A DNA stretch of 64,000 nucleotides, from assembly GCF_932526225.1 (NCBI RefSeq), contig NC_064048.1, positions 13,401,665 to 13,465,664 on the forward strand. Direction: 5' to 3'. Below are positions 1 to 12,423 of the stretch, piece by piece; the stretch's first letter is position 1, and each line of letters opens with the position of its first letter. Origin of the DNA: Nematostella vectensis (lineage: Eukaryota > Cnidaria > Anthozoa > Actiniaria > Edwardsiidae). The position numbers and the translations under genes are program-made. The notes beneath the pieces were generated by a model. That model was not told where the DNA came from and searched no databases. It saw nothing but the letters and a program-made list of their open reading frames with translations.

Positions 1-8
1 GTTTTGTT

Positions 9-24
9 CTATTATTATTATTAT
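9..24. repeat. (ATT)n microsatellite
   Basis: A short ATT/TAT run lies near the start of every complete unit, between two pyrimidine tracts that each end in TAG. It is longer by one repeat in U28 and U29 (about 58635 and 60597). Confidence 0.85.
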
Positions 25-352
25 TTTCTTTTTTAGAGGGGGAGGGGAATTCAGCTAAAAATAGCCAAGGGTCAATTCAAGCAACTAGTACAAAAGATGT
101 TTTTTTGCAGTCCTTTATTCAATATATTCAAGGTTATCATGCAATTCTTTTGTTTGACTGCATATATATTTTTTTTCTTTCTTTTCATTACAAGTTCTAT
201 ATGTGTAAGTGGTGACCATAGCTATGATTACTATTATTTAGAATAATTTTTTACCTACTAACAGAAAACAACTTGACTGCAAAACACTTACTGTAGGGCA
301 CTCGATATTAGGCATTACTTTCATGTGGATGTAAGGTTGAAATGTCAAAACC

Positions 353-477
353 TTCATTAACCCGTGAACTACGCTTTAGCGTATTACACTTTGTGGTGAT
401 CTGATTCTATTGTTCTTTTTTGTGTTTTACTAACTATTACCGTTTAACTATCACACTTTGTTTCACGGGTTAATGAA
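353..477. mobile_element. 125-bp MITE-like inverted repeat within each unit (U1 copy as reference)
   Basis: The left arm TTCATTAACCCGTGA (353-367) and right arm TCACGGGTTAATGAA (463-477) are perfect reverse complements. AACC flanks both ends (349-352 and 478-481), consistent with a 4-bp target duplication. The interior holds a second perfect hairpin, ACGCT-TT-AGCGT, and no coding potential. The same element lies about 352 bp into every complete unit (for example 1953 in U2 and 3953 in U3), so it inserted before the array expanded. Arm mutations occur in U14, U16, U22, U23, U24 and U30. An alternative is a structural hairpin of the satellite that never transposed. Confidence 0.6.
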
Positions 478-1297
478 AACCACTCTAATTACTTACAGTA
501 ATTCTTTTTTAATATTATTATTTACTTGTATAATTTAGATGAGCAATACATATTTCTTTATGGCTTTGTAGAGCTCATCTCGTTCCTCATAAATAACAAA
601 CAAAATGAAGTTTGTTCTTATTTTGGTGCAAAGGAATCTACAGTAGTTTTCTAATCAGATAATTGTTTTTCTTTTAACACTCACCTGTTATTTTAACAGC
701 CTTACTTGAGTTTGCTTGTCTGAGAAATAGACCTTGCTTAATAAACAAAGACATGTTACAAACTTATTTAATAATAGGTAACAACTGCAATATTGTATGA
801 AGAGAGTGCCCCTCTCTTCCCCCTGCTATTGTTGAAATTATGCTCAATAAACTGTTACCTCTCCCCTCTCCACCAGTTAAGCATTCAATGTATGCTTCCC
901 TGTACAAAATGCACCCCTCCAAATAAAACATTAAAGTTCACATACTTGTTTACTTCCTCAAACTCTTTGCTTTGTGTTTTTTGTTAACTTCCTAGGAACA
1001 AATTGAATACATATAATCAATAAATCCAGCAAGCCTATTTTGCAAACTCACTTTTTTTTTATTTTTGCGCAAAACCAATCAGGATTAGGGGGGTCAAGCA
1101 CAAAGAAAGAAAACGAATAAAAAAAAATCCCATTGGCCTGGGATCGAACCCGGTCTGAAGAACAAAACGGAAACCATACATACGGATTACCCAATCGGTA
1201 TGGCAGCACAAGGCTTTTACGGAAGGCTGTAAAGAACCCGAAGGCCCCAAGCACCGATATTTCCGAGCGAACATGTCTGGAGTCAGTGTTTATTGTA

Positions 1298-1338
1298 AGC
1301 TTTTAAGTGTCAACAAACAGTTGAACTTTTTAAAAGCT
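1298..1338. other. Imperfect hairpin recurring in all unit tails
   Basis: AGCTTTTAAGTGTCAAC (1298-1314) pairs with GTTGAACTTTTTAAAAGCT (1320-1338) around a 5-base loop, with a two-base bulge. Every unit keeps it about 25 bases after the CATGTCTGGAGTC landmark. No function can be assigned from sequence alone. Confidence 0.55.
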
Positions 1339-1489
1339 GTCAATACCTTATTAAATAGTATGCAATATTATATTGAAAACTATGTTAATGGACAGTTGTG
1401 GTCATTTTTTTGTTTTGTTTAAAGTCTCCCACATGTACCAAAAGCTCATAAGTCAGTATTAGAATTTCACTGAAGTTCATTGTGTCAGG

Positions 1490-1499
1490 GCTCTAGAGC
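1490..1499. other. Perfect 10-bp palindrome GCTCTAGAGC next to the transposon target
   Basis: This palindrome occurs in nearly every unit. The TTAA used by both large insertions lies about 16 bases downstream of its end. Some units have a variant (for example GCTCAAGAGC in U4). Confidence 0.6.
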
Positions 1500-1599
1500 T
1501 ATTGCAAATCTCTTAAACATGACACTCCCCCTTTAAAGGAAAGTAAAAAAAATCAAAATTGTTGGTGGGGGTCTCTGCTGTGTTTTTTTTTTCTTTTTA

Positions 1600-3595
1600 G
1601 TTTTGTTCTATTATTATTATTATTTTCTTTTTTAGAGGAGGAGGGGAATTCAGCTAAAAATAGCCAAGGGTCAATTCAAGCAACTAGTACAAAAGATGTT
1701 TTTTTGCAGTCCTTTATTCAATATATTCAAGGTTATCATGCAATTCTTTTGTTTGACTGCATATATATATATTTTTTCTTTCTTTTCATTACAAGTTCTA
1801 TATGTGTAAGTGGTGACCATAGCTATGATTACTATTATTTAGAATAATTTTTTACCTACTAAAAGAAAACAACTTGACTGCAAAACACTTACTGAGGGCA
1901 CTCGATATTAGGCATTACTTTCATGTGGATGTAAGGTTGAAATGTCAAAACCTTCATTAACCCGTGAACTACGCTTTAGCGTATTACACTTTGTTGTGAT
2001 CTGATTCTATTGTTCTTTTTTGTGTTTTACTAACTATTACCGTTTAACTATCACACTTTGTTTCACGGGTTAATGAAAACAACTCTAATTACTTACAGTA
2101 ATTCTTTTTTAGTATTATTATTTACTTGTATAATTTAGATGAGCAATACATATTTCTTCTTGGCCTTGTAGAGCTCATCTCGTTCCTCATAAATAACAAA
2201 CAAAATGAAGTTTGTTCTTATTTGGTGCAAAGGAATCTACATTAGTTTTCTAATCAGATAATTGTTTTTTTTAACACTCACCTGTTATTTCAACAGCTCT
2301 TACTTGAGTTTGCTTGTCGCAGAAATAGACCTTGCTTAATAAACAAAGACATGTTACAAACTTATTTAATAATAGGTAACAACTGCAATATTGTATGAAG
2401 AGAGTGCCCCTCCCTTCCCCCTGCTATTGTTGACATTATGCTCAATAAACTGTTACCTCTTCCCTCTCCACCAGTTAAGCATTCTATGTATGCTTCCCTG
2501 TACAAAATGCACCCCTTCAAATAGAACATTAAAGTTCACATACTTGTTTACTTCCTCAAACTCTTTGCTTTGTGTTTTTTGTTAACTTCCTAGGAACAAA
2601 TTGAATACATATAATCAATAAATCCAGCAAGCTTATTTTGCAACTCACTTTTTTTTATTTTTGCGCAAAACCAATCAGGATTAGGGGGGTCAAGCACAAA
2701 GAAAGAAAACGAATAAAAAAAAAATCCCATTGGCCTGGGATCGGACCCGGTCTGAAGAACAAAACGGAAACCATACATACGGATTACCCAATCGGTATGG
2801 CAGCACAAGGCTTTTACGGAAGGCTGTAAAGAACCCGAAGGCCCCAAGCACCGATATTTCCGAGCGAAAATGCTGTACAACACTCTTGCAAGGTTATCCC
2901 AACCCGCGCATTAATGGGGAGGACAATAAACAGGATCCCAGGCCTGTAATACGGTTACGCCACGCACATCTCGCCGAGATTGTGGATGACAAAAAATAGA
3001 GGTCTATTTGGGCGTCTTGGGTCCCTTGGGGACTCGCCATGCGCACGGGCGCATCTCTTTTATTGTGTACATGACATCAAATTAGCGAAGAAAAAAGACG
3101 CTGTTTTGGTATCATGTGAAAAGCATAAAATAAATAGAAATAAAGACGTAAGGGGGGAGAATATTGACATCTTCATATTAGAATATTGACAAAATCCGCA
3201 ATTTTGTCTACGCTGACTAAGTAAAGCTGTATTTTACTTTAAAGGGGCAGCAGCATAGTACTGCGCATGTCTGGAGTCAGTGTTTATTGTAAGCTTTTAA
3301 GTGTCAACAAACAGTTGAACTTTTTAAAAGCTGTCAATACCTTATTAAATAATATGCAATATTATATTGAAAACTATGTTAATTGACAGTTTGTGGTAAT
3401 TTTTTTTGTTTTGTTTAAAGTCTCCCACATGTACCAAAAGCTCATAAGTCAGTATTAGAATTTCACTGAAGTTCATTGTGTCAGGGCTCTAGAGCTATTG
3501 CAAATCTCTTAAACATGACACTCCCCCTTTAAAGGAAAGTAAAAAAAAATCAAAATTGTTGGTGGGGGTCTCTGTTGTGTTTTTTTTTCTTTTTA
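1600..3595 (+). repeat. Satellite unit U2, long class
   Basis: Full-length 1996-bp unit. Its B-box copy is mutated (GGGATCGGACC on the plus strand). It shares this and other private variants with U15, its partner in the segmental duplication, which is also 1996 bp long. Confidence 0.9.
2869..3265. repeat. 397-bp segment present only in long units (U2 copy as reference)
   Basis: Long units contain this block between GAGCGAA and CATGTCTGG; short units join those two motifs directly. It is richer in G+C and CpG than the rest of the unit. It holds two overlapping open frames that start with TTG or GTG rather than ATG and whose conservation is no better than that of flanking non-coding DNA. It ends in GGGGCAGCAGCATAGTACTG. 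A deletion in the ancestor of short units is the simpler reading, because the segment ends show no target duplication. Confidence 0.8.
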
Positions 3596-5197
3596 GTTTT
3601 GTTCTATTATTATTATTATTTTCTTTTTTAGAGGAGGAGGATGAATTCAGCTAAAAATAGCCAAGGGTCAATTCAAGCAACTAGTACAGAAGATGTTTTT
3701 TTTGCAGTCCTTTATTCAATATATTCAAGGTTATCATGCAATTCTTTTGTTTGACTGCATATATATATATATTTTTTCTTTCTTTTCATTACAAGTTCTA
3801 TATGTGTAAGTGGTGACCATAGCTATGATTACTATTATTTAGAATAATTTTTTACCTACTAAAAGAAAACAACTTGACTGCAAACACATACTGTAGGGCA
3901 CTCGATATTAGGCATTACTTTCATGTGGATGTAAGGTTGAAATGTCAAAACCTTCATTAACCCGTGAACTACGCTTTAGCGTATTACACTTTGTTGTGAT
4001 CTGATTCTATTGTTCTTTTTTGTGTTTTACTAACTATTACCGTTTAACTATCACACTTTGTTTCACGGGTTAATAAAAACCACTCTAATTACTTACAGTA
4101 ATTCTTTTTTAATATTATTATTTATTTGTATAATTTAGATGAGCAATACATATTTCTTCTTGGCCTTGTAGAGCTCATCTCGTTCCTCATAAATAACAAA
4201 CAAAATGAAGTTTGTTCTTATTTGGTGCAAAGGAATCTACATTAGTTTTCTAATCAGATAATTGTTTTTTTTTAACACTCACCTGTTATTTCAACAGCTC
4301 TTACTTGAGTTTGCTTGTCGCAGAAATAGACCTTGCTTAATAAACAAAGACATGTTACAAACTTATTTAATAATAGGTAACAACTGCAATATTGTATGAA
4401 GAGAGTGCCCCTCCCTTCCCCCTGCTATTGTTGACATTATGCTCAATAAACTGTTACCTCTCCCCTCTCCACCAGTTAAGCATTCTATGTATGCTTCCCT
4501 GTACAAAATGCACCCCTTCAAATAGAACATTAAAGTTCACATACTTGTTTACTTCCTCAAACTCTTTGCTTTATGTTTTTTGTTAACTTCCTAGGAACAA
4601 ATTGAATACATATAATCAATAAATCTAGCAAGCTTATTTTGCAAACTCACTTTTTTTTTTTTTGCGCAAAACCTATCAGGATTAAGGGGGTCCAGCCCAA
4701 AGAAAAAAAACGAATTAAGAAAAAAAGCCCATTGGCCTGGGACCGAACCCGGTCTGAAGAACAAAACGGAAACCATTCATACGGATTACCCAATCGGTAT
4801 GGCAGCACAAGGCTTTTAAGGAAGGCTGTAAAGAACCCGAAGGCCCCAAGCACCGATATTTCCGAGCGAACATGTCTGGAGTCAGTGATTATTGTAGGCT
4901 TTTAAGTGTCAACAAACAGTTGAACTTTTTAAAAGCTGTTAATACCTTATTAAATAATATGCAATATTATATTGAAAACTATGTTAATTGACAGTTTGTG
5001 GTCATTTTTTTTGTTTTGTTTAAAGTCCCCACATGTACCAAAAGCTCATAAGTCAGTATTAGAATTTCACTGAAGTTCATTGTGTCAGTGCTCTAGAGCT
5101 ATTGCAAATCTCTTAAACATGACACTCCCCCTTTAAAGGAAAGTAAAAAAAATCAAAATTGTTGGTTGGGGTCTCTGTTGTGTTTTTTTTCTTTTTA
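3596..5197 (+). repeat. Satellite unit U3, short class
   Basis: Short unit with its deletion junction at 4870/4871 and the b-type tail (GTCCCCACATG). It has private variants (GGGACCGAACC at 4739-4749 and TTTTAAGGAAGG) that recur only in U16, marking it as U16's duplicate. Confidence 0.9.
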
Positions 5198-7199
5198 GTT
5201 TTGTTCTATTATTATTATTATTTTCTTTTTTAGAGGGGGAGGGGAATTCAGCTAAAAATAGCCAAGGTTCAATTCAAGCAACTAGTACAAAACATGTTTT
5301 TTTGCAGTCCTTTATTCAATATATTCAAGGTTATCATGCAATTCTGTTGTTTGACTGCATATATATATATATATTTTTTTTCTTTCTTTTCATTACAAGT
5401 TCTATATGTGTAAGTGGTGACCATAGCTATGATTACTATTATTTAGAATTATTTTTTACCTACTAAAAGAAAACAACTTGACTGCAAAACACTTACTGTA
5501 GGGCACTCGATGTTAGGCATTACTTTCATGTGGATGTAAGGCTGAAATGTCAAAACCTTCATTAACCCGTGAACTACGCTTTAGCTTATTACACTTTGTG
5601 GTGATCTGATTCTATTGTTCTTTTTTGTGTTTTACTAACTATTACCGTTTAACTATCACACTTTGTTTCACGGGTTAATGAAAACCACTCTAATTACTTA
5701 CAGTAATTCTTTTTTAATATTATTATTTACTTGTATAATTTAGATGAGCAATACATATTTCTTCTTGGCCTTGTAGAGCTCATCTCGTTCCTCATAAATA
5801 ACAAACAAAATGAAGTTTGTTCTTATTTGGTGCAAAGGAATCTACATTAGTTTTCTAATCAGATAATTGTTTTTTTTAACACTCACCTGTTATTTCAACA
5901 GCTCTTACTTGAGTTTGCTTGTCTCAGAAATAGACCTTGCTTAATAAACAAAGACATGTTACAAACTTATTTAATAATAGGTAACAACTGCAATATTGTA
6001 TGAAGAGAGTGCCCCTCCCTTCCCCCTGCTATTGTTGACATTATGCTCAATAAACTGTTACCTCTCCCCTCTCCACCAATTAAGCATTCTATGTATGCAT
6101 CCCTGTACAAAATGCGCCCCTTCAAATAGAACATTAAAGTTCACATACTTGTTTACTTCCTCAAACTCTTTGCTTTGTGTCTTTTGTTAACTTCCTAGGA
6201 ACAAATTGAATACATATAATCAATAAATCCAGCAAGCTTATTTTGCAAACTCACTTTTTTTTTATTTTTGCGCAAAACCAATCAGGATTAGGGGGGTCAA
6301 GCACAAAGAAAGAAAACGAATAAAAAAAAAGCCCATTGGCCTGGGATCGAACCCGGTCTGAAGAACAAAACGAAAACCATACATACGGATTACCCAATCG
6401 GTATGGCAGCACTAGGCTTTTACGGAAGGCTGTAAAGAACCCGAAGGCCCCAAGCACCGATATTTCCGAGCGAATATGCTGTACAACACTCTTGCAAGGT
6501 TATCCCAACCCGCGCATTAATGGGGAGGACAATAACCAGGATCCCAGGCCTGTAATACGGTTACGCCACGCACAGCTCGCCGAGATTGTGGATGACAAAA
6601 AATAGAGGTCTATTTGGGCGTCTTGGGTCCCTTGGGGACTCGCCATGCGCACGGGCGCATCTCTTTTATTGTGTACATGACATCAAATTAGCGAAGAAAA
6701 AAGACGCTGTTTTGGTATCATGTGAAAAGCATAAAATAAATAGAAATAAAAACGTAAGGGGGGAGAATATTGACATCTTCATATTAGAATATTGACAAAA
6801 TCCTCAATTTTGTCTACGCTGACAAAGTAAAGCTGTATTTTACTTTAAAGGGGCAGCAGCATAGTACTGCGCATGTCTGGAGTCAGTGATTATTGTAGGC
6901 TTTTAAGTGTCAACAAACAGTTGAACTTTTTAAAAGCTGTCAATGCCTTATTAAATAATATGCAATATTATATTGAAAACTATGTTAATTGACAGTTTGT
7001 GGTCATTTTTTTTGTTTTGTTTAAAGTCTCCCACATGTATCAAAAGCTCATAAGTCAGTATTAGAATTTCACTGAAGTTCATTGTGTCAGGGCTCAAGAG
7101 CTATTGCAAATCTCTTAAACATGACACTACCCCTTTAAAGGAAAGTAAAAAAAATCAAAATTGTTGGTGGGGGTCTCTGTTGTGTTTTTTTTCTTTTTA
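5198..7199 (+). repeat. Satellite unit U4, long class
   Basis: Long 2002-bp unit carrying the GCACTAGGC variant that is typical of the alternating short/long block. U6 and U17 are its closest relatives by shared variants. Confidence 0.9.
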
Positions 7200-8808
7200 G
7201 TTTTGTTCTATTATTATTATTATTTTCTTTTTTAGAGACTGGAGGGGAATTCAGCTAAAAATAGCCAAGGGTCAATTCAAGCAACTAGTACAAAAGATGT
7301 TTTTTTGCAGTCCTTTATTCAATATATTCAAGGTTATCATGCAGCTCTGTTGTTTGACTGCATATATATATATATATATATATTTTTTCTTTCTTTTCAT
7401 TACAAGTTCTATATGTGTAAGTGGTGACCATAGCTATGATTACTATTATTTAGAATTATTTTTTACCTACTAAAAGAAAACAACTTGACTGCAAAACACT
7501 TACTGTAGGGCACTCGATGTTAGGCATTACTTTCATGTGGATGTAAGGCTGAAATGTCAAAACCTTCATTAACCCGTGAACTACGCTTTAGCGTATTACA
7601 CTTTGTGGTGATCTGATTCTATTGTTCTTTTTTGTGTTTTACTAACTATTACCGTTTAACTATCACACTTTGTTTCACGGGTTAATGAAAACCACTCTAA
7701 TTACTTACAGTAATTCTTTTTTAATATTATTATTTACTTGTATAATTTAGATGAGCAATACATATTTCTTCTTGGCCTTGTAGAGCTCATCTCGTTCCTC
7801 ATAAATAACAAACAAAATGAAGTTTGTTCTTATTTGGTGCAAAGGAATCTACATTAGTTTTCTAATCAGATAATTGTTTTTTTTAACACTCACCTGTTAT
7901 TTCAACAGCTCTTACTTGAGTTTGCTTGTCTCAGAAATAGACCTTGCTTAATAAACAAAGACATGTTACAAACTTTTTTAATAATAGGTAACAACTGCAA
8001 TATTGTATGAAGAGAGTGCCCCTCCCTTCCCCCTGCTATTGTTGACATTATGCTCAATAAACTGTTACCTCTCCCCTCTCCACCAGTTAAGCATTCTATG
8101 TATGCATCCCTGTACAAAATGCGCCCCTTCAAATAGAACATTAAAGTTCACATACTTGTTTACTTCCTCAAACTCTTTGCTTTGTGTCTTTTGTTAACTT
8201 CCTAGGAACAAATTGAATACATATAATCAATAAATCCAGCAAGCTTATTTTGCAAACTCACTTTTTTTTTATTTTTGCGCAAAACCAATCAGGATTAGGG
8301 GGGTCAAGCACAAAGAAAGAAAACGAATAAAAAAAAAGCCCATTGGCCTGGGATCGAACCCGGTCTGAAGAACAAAACGAAAACCATACATACGGATTAC
8401 CCAATCGGTATGGCAGCACTAGGCTTTTACGGAAGGCTGTAAAGAACCCGAAGGCCCCAAGCACCGATATTTCCGAGCGAACATGTCTGGAGTCAGTGAT
8501 TATTGTAGGCTTTTAAGTGTCAACAAACAGTTGAACTTTTTAAAAGCTGTTAATACCTTATTAAATAATATGCAATATTATATTGAAAACTATGTTAATT
8601 GACAGTTTGTGGTCATTTTTTTGTTTTGTTTAAAGTCCCCACATGTACCAAAAGCTCATAAGTCAGTATTAGAATTTCACTGAAGTTCATTGTGTCAGAG
8701 CTCTAGAGCTATTGCAAATCTCTTAAGCATGACACTCCCCCTTTAAAGGAAAGTAAAAAAAAATCAAAATTGTTGGTGGGGGTCTCTGTTGTGTTTTTTT
8801 TCTTTTTA
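7200..8808 (+). repeat. Satellite unit U5, short class
   Basis: Short unit with its deletion junction at 8481/8482. It has a GAGACTGGAGGGG variant near 7236, where most units read GAGGGGGAGGGG; U7 shares this. Its TA tract near 7362-7383 is expanded. Confidence 0.9.
7362..7383. repeat. (TA)n microsatellite, expanded in U5
   Basis: Each complete unit has a TA run after TTGACTGCA. Its length varies from about 4 repeats (U15, U24) to about 15 (U20 at 43578-43607). U5, U7 and U20 are the longest, and near-identical units differ here, so this is the fastest-changing site in the unit. Confidence 0.85.
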
Positions 8809-10810
8809 GTTTTGTTCTATTATTATTATTATTTTCTTTTTTAGAGGGGGAGGGGAATTCAGCTAAAAATAGCCAAGGTTCAATTCAAGCAACTAGTACA
8901 AAACATGTTTTTTTGCAGTCCTTTATTCAATATATTCAAGGTTATCATGCAATTCTGTTGTTTGACTGCATATATATATATATTTTTTTTTTCTTTCTTT
9001 TCATTACAAGTTCTATATGTGTAAGTGGTGACCATAGCTATGATTACTATTATTTAGAATTATTTTTTACCTACTAAAAGAAAACAACTTGACTGCAAAA
9101 CACTTACTGTAGGGCACTCGATGTTAGGCATTACTTTCATGTGGATGTAAGGCTGAAATGTCAAAACCTTCATTAACCCGTGAACTACGCTTTAGCTTAT
9201 TACACTTTGTGGTGATCTGATTCTATTGTTCTTTTTTGTGTTTTACTAACTATTACCGTTTAACTATCACACTTTGTTTCACGGGTTAATGAAAACCACT
9301 CTAATTACTTACAGTAATTCTTTTTTAATATTATTATTTACTTGTATAATTTAGATGAGCAATACATATTTCTTCTTGGCCTTGTAGAGCTCATCTCGTT
9401 CCTCATAAATAACAAACAAAATGAAGTTTGTTCTTATTTGGTGCAAAGGAATCTACATTAGTTTTCTAATCAGATAATTGTTTTTTTTAACACTCACCTG
9501 TTATTTCAACAGCTCTTACTTGAGTTTGCTTGTCTCAGAAATAGACCTTGCTTAATAAACAAAGACATGTTACAAACTTATTTAATAATAGGTAACAACT
9601 GCAATATTGTATGAAGAGAGTGCCCCTCCCTTCCCCCTGCTATTGTTGACATTATGCTCAATAAACTGTTACCTCTCCCCTCTCCACCAATTAAGCATTC
9701 TATGTATGCATCCCTGTACAAAATGCGCCCCTTCAAATAGAACATTAAAGTTCACATACTTGTTTACTTCCTCAAACTCTTTGCTTTGTGTCTTTTGTTA
9801 ACTTCCTAGGAACAAATTGAATACATATAATCAATAAATCCAGCAAGCTTATTTTGCAAACTCACTTTTTTTTTATTTTTGCGCAAAACCAATCAGGATT
9901 AGGGGGGTCAAGCACAAAGAAAGAAAACGAATAAAAAAAAAGCCCATTGGCCTGGGATCGAACCCGGTCTGAAGAACAAAACGAAAACCATACATACGGA
10001 TTACCCAATCGGTATGGCAGCACTAGGCTTTTACGGAAGGCTGTAAAGAACCCGAAGGCCCCAAGCACCGATATTTCCGAGCGAATATGCTGTACAACAC
10101 TCTTGCAAGGTTATCCCAACCCGCGCATTAATGGGGAGGACAATAACCAGGATCCCAGGCCTGTAATACGGTTACGCCACGCACAGCTCGCCGAGATTGT
10201 GGATGACAAAAAATAGAGGTCTATTTGGGCGTCTTGGGTCCCTTGGGGACTCGCCATGCGCACGGGCGCATCTCTTTTATTGTGTACATGACATCAAATT
10301 AGCGAAGAAAAAAGACGCTGTTTTGGTATCATGTGAAAAGCATAAAATAAATAGAAATAAAAACGTAAGGGGGGAGAATATTGACATCTTCATATTAGAA
10401 TATTGACAAAATCCTCAATTTTGTCTACGCTGACAAAGTAAAGCTGTATTTTACTTTAAAGGGGCAGCAGCATAGTACTGCGCATGTCTGGAGTCAGTGA
10501 TTATTGTAGGCTTTTAAGTGTCAACAAACAGTTGAACTTTTTAAAAGCTGTCAATGCCTTATTAAATAATATGCAATATTATATTGAAAACTATGTTAAT
10601 TGACAGTTTGTGGTCAATTTTTTTGTTTTGTTTAAAGTCTCCCACATGTATCAAAAGCTCATAAGTCAGTATTAGAATTTCACTGAAGTTCATTGTGTCA
10701 GGGCTCAAGAGCTATTGCAAATCTCTTAAACATGACACTACCCCTTTAAAGGAAAGTAAAAAAAATCAAAATTGTTGGTGGGGGTCTCTGTTGTGTTTTT
10801 TTTCTTTTTA
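8809..10810 (+). repeat. Satellite unit U6, long class
   Basis: Long 2002-bp unit, nearly identical to U4. It is the second copy of the long member of the 3.61-kb short-long higher-order repeat. Confidence 0.9.
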
Positions 10811-12423
10811 GTTTTGTTCTATTATTATTATTATTTTCTTTTTTAGAGACTGGAGGGGAATTCAGCTAAAAATAGCCAAGGGTCAATTCAAGCAACTAGT
10901 ACAAAAGATGTTTTTTTGCAGTCCTTTATTCAATATATTCAAGGTTATCATGCAGCTCTGTTGTTTGACTGCATATATATATATATATATATATATATTT
11001 TTTCTTTCTTTTCATTACAAGTTCTATATGTGTAAGTGGTGACCATAGCTATGATTACTATTATTTAGAATTATTTTTTACCTACTAAAAGAAAACAACT
11101 TGACTGCAAAACACTTACTGTAGGGCACTCGATGTTAGGCATTACTTTCATGTGGATGTAAGGCTGAAATGTCAAAACCTTCATTAACCCGTGAACTACG
11201 CTTTAGCGTATTACACTTTGTGGTGATCTGATTCTATTGTTCTTTTTTGTGTTTTACTAACTATTACCGTTTAACTATCACACTTTGTTTCACGGGTTAA
11301 TGAAAACCACTCTAATTACTTACAGTAATTCTTTTTTAATATTATTATTTACTTGTATAATTTAGATGAGCAATACATATTTCTTCTTGGCCTTGTAGAG
11401 CTCATCTCGTTCCTCATAAATAACAAACAAAATGAAGTTTGTTCTTATTTGGTGCAAAGGAATCTACATTAGTTTTCTAATCAGATAATTGTTTTTTTTA
11501 ACACTCACCTGTTATTTCAACAGCTCTTACTTGAGTTTGCTTGTCTCAGAAATAGACCTTGCTTAATAAACAAAGACATGTTACAAACTTTTTTAATAAT
11601 AGGTAACAACTGCAATATTGTATGAAGAGAGTGCCCCTCCCTTCCCCCTGCTATTGTTGACATTATGCTCAATAAACTGTTACCTCTCCCCTCTCCACCA
11701 GTTAAGCATTCTATGTATGCATCCCTGTACAAAATGCGCCCCTTCAAATAGAACATTAAAGTTCACATACTTGTTTACTTCCTCAAACTCTTTGCTTTGT
11801 GTCTTTTGTTAACTTCCTAGGAACAAATTGAATACATATAATCAATAAATCCAGCAAGCTTATTTTGCAAACTCACTTTTTTTTTATTTTTGCGCAAAAC
11901 CAATCAGGATTAGGGGGGTCAAGCACAAAGAAAGAAAACGAATAAAAAAAAAGCCCATTGGCCTGGGATCGAACCCGGTCTGAAGAACAAAACGAAAACC
12001 ATACATACGGATTACCCAATCGGTATGGCAGCACTAGGCTTTTACGGAAGGCTGTAAAGAACCCGAAGGCCCCAAGCACCGATATTTCCGAGCGAACATG
12101 TCTGGAGTCAGTGATTATTGTAGGCTTTTAAGTGTCAACAAACAGTTGAACTTTTTAAAAGCTGTTAATACCTTATTAAATAATATGCAATATTATATTG
12201 AAAACTATGTTAATTGACAGTTTGTGGTCATTTTTTTGTTTTGTTTAAAGTCCCCACATGTACCAAAAGCTCATAAGTCAGTATTAGAATTTCACTGAAG
12301 TTCATTGTGTCAGAGCTCTAGAGCTATTGCAAATCTCTTAAGCATGACACTCCCCCTTTAAAGGAAAGTAAAAAAAAATCAAAATTGTTGGTGGGGGTCT
12401 CTGTTGTGTTTTTTTTCTTTTTA
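10811..12423 (+). repeat. Satellite unit U7, short class
   Basis: Short unit with its deletion junction at 12096/12097. It is nearly identical to U5, including the GAGACTGGAGGGG variant, and differs visibly in TA-tract length (about 10973-10998). Confidence 0.9.

Larger units (their letters stand above)
1..1599 (+). repeat. Satellite unit U1, short class
   Basis: This unit has the short structure: the 397-bp segment of long units is missing, with the junction GAGCGAA/CATG at 1271/1272. Unlike most short units it carries the a-type tail (TCTCCCACATG form). It holds the inverted-repeat element at 353-477 and a B-box at 1140-1150 on the minus strand. Confidence 0.9.

Noticed and set aside
793-987. 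64-codon open frame repeated in every unit
   Set aside because: It starts with TTG, has low-complexity Leu/Ser/Cys content and is not better conserved than flanking satellite sequence. No initiation context or homology recognised.
1059-1274. Minus-strand frames of 60-100 codons over the tRNA-like segment
   Set aside because: These are antisense readings of the tRNA-like DNA, with changing frames and lengths between units caused by poly-A length differences.
2730-2999. 89-codon open frame repeated in all long units
   Set aside because: It starts with TTG, runs through the tRNA-like B-box (a common source of false translations such as GIEPG in another frame) and is lost or truncated in short units. 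Its conservation equals that of the surrounding DNA.
2980-3189. 69-codon open frame in the 397-bp segment
   Set aside because: It starts with GTG, overlaps the 89-codon frame out of phase and is absent from short units. No domain is recognised.
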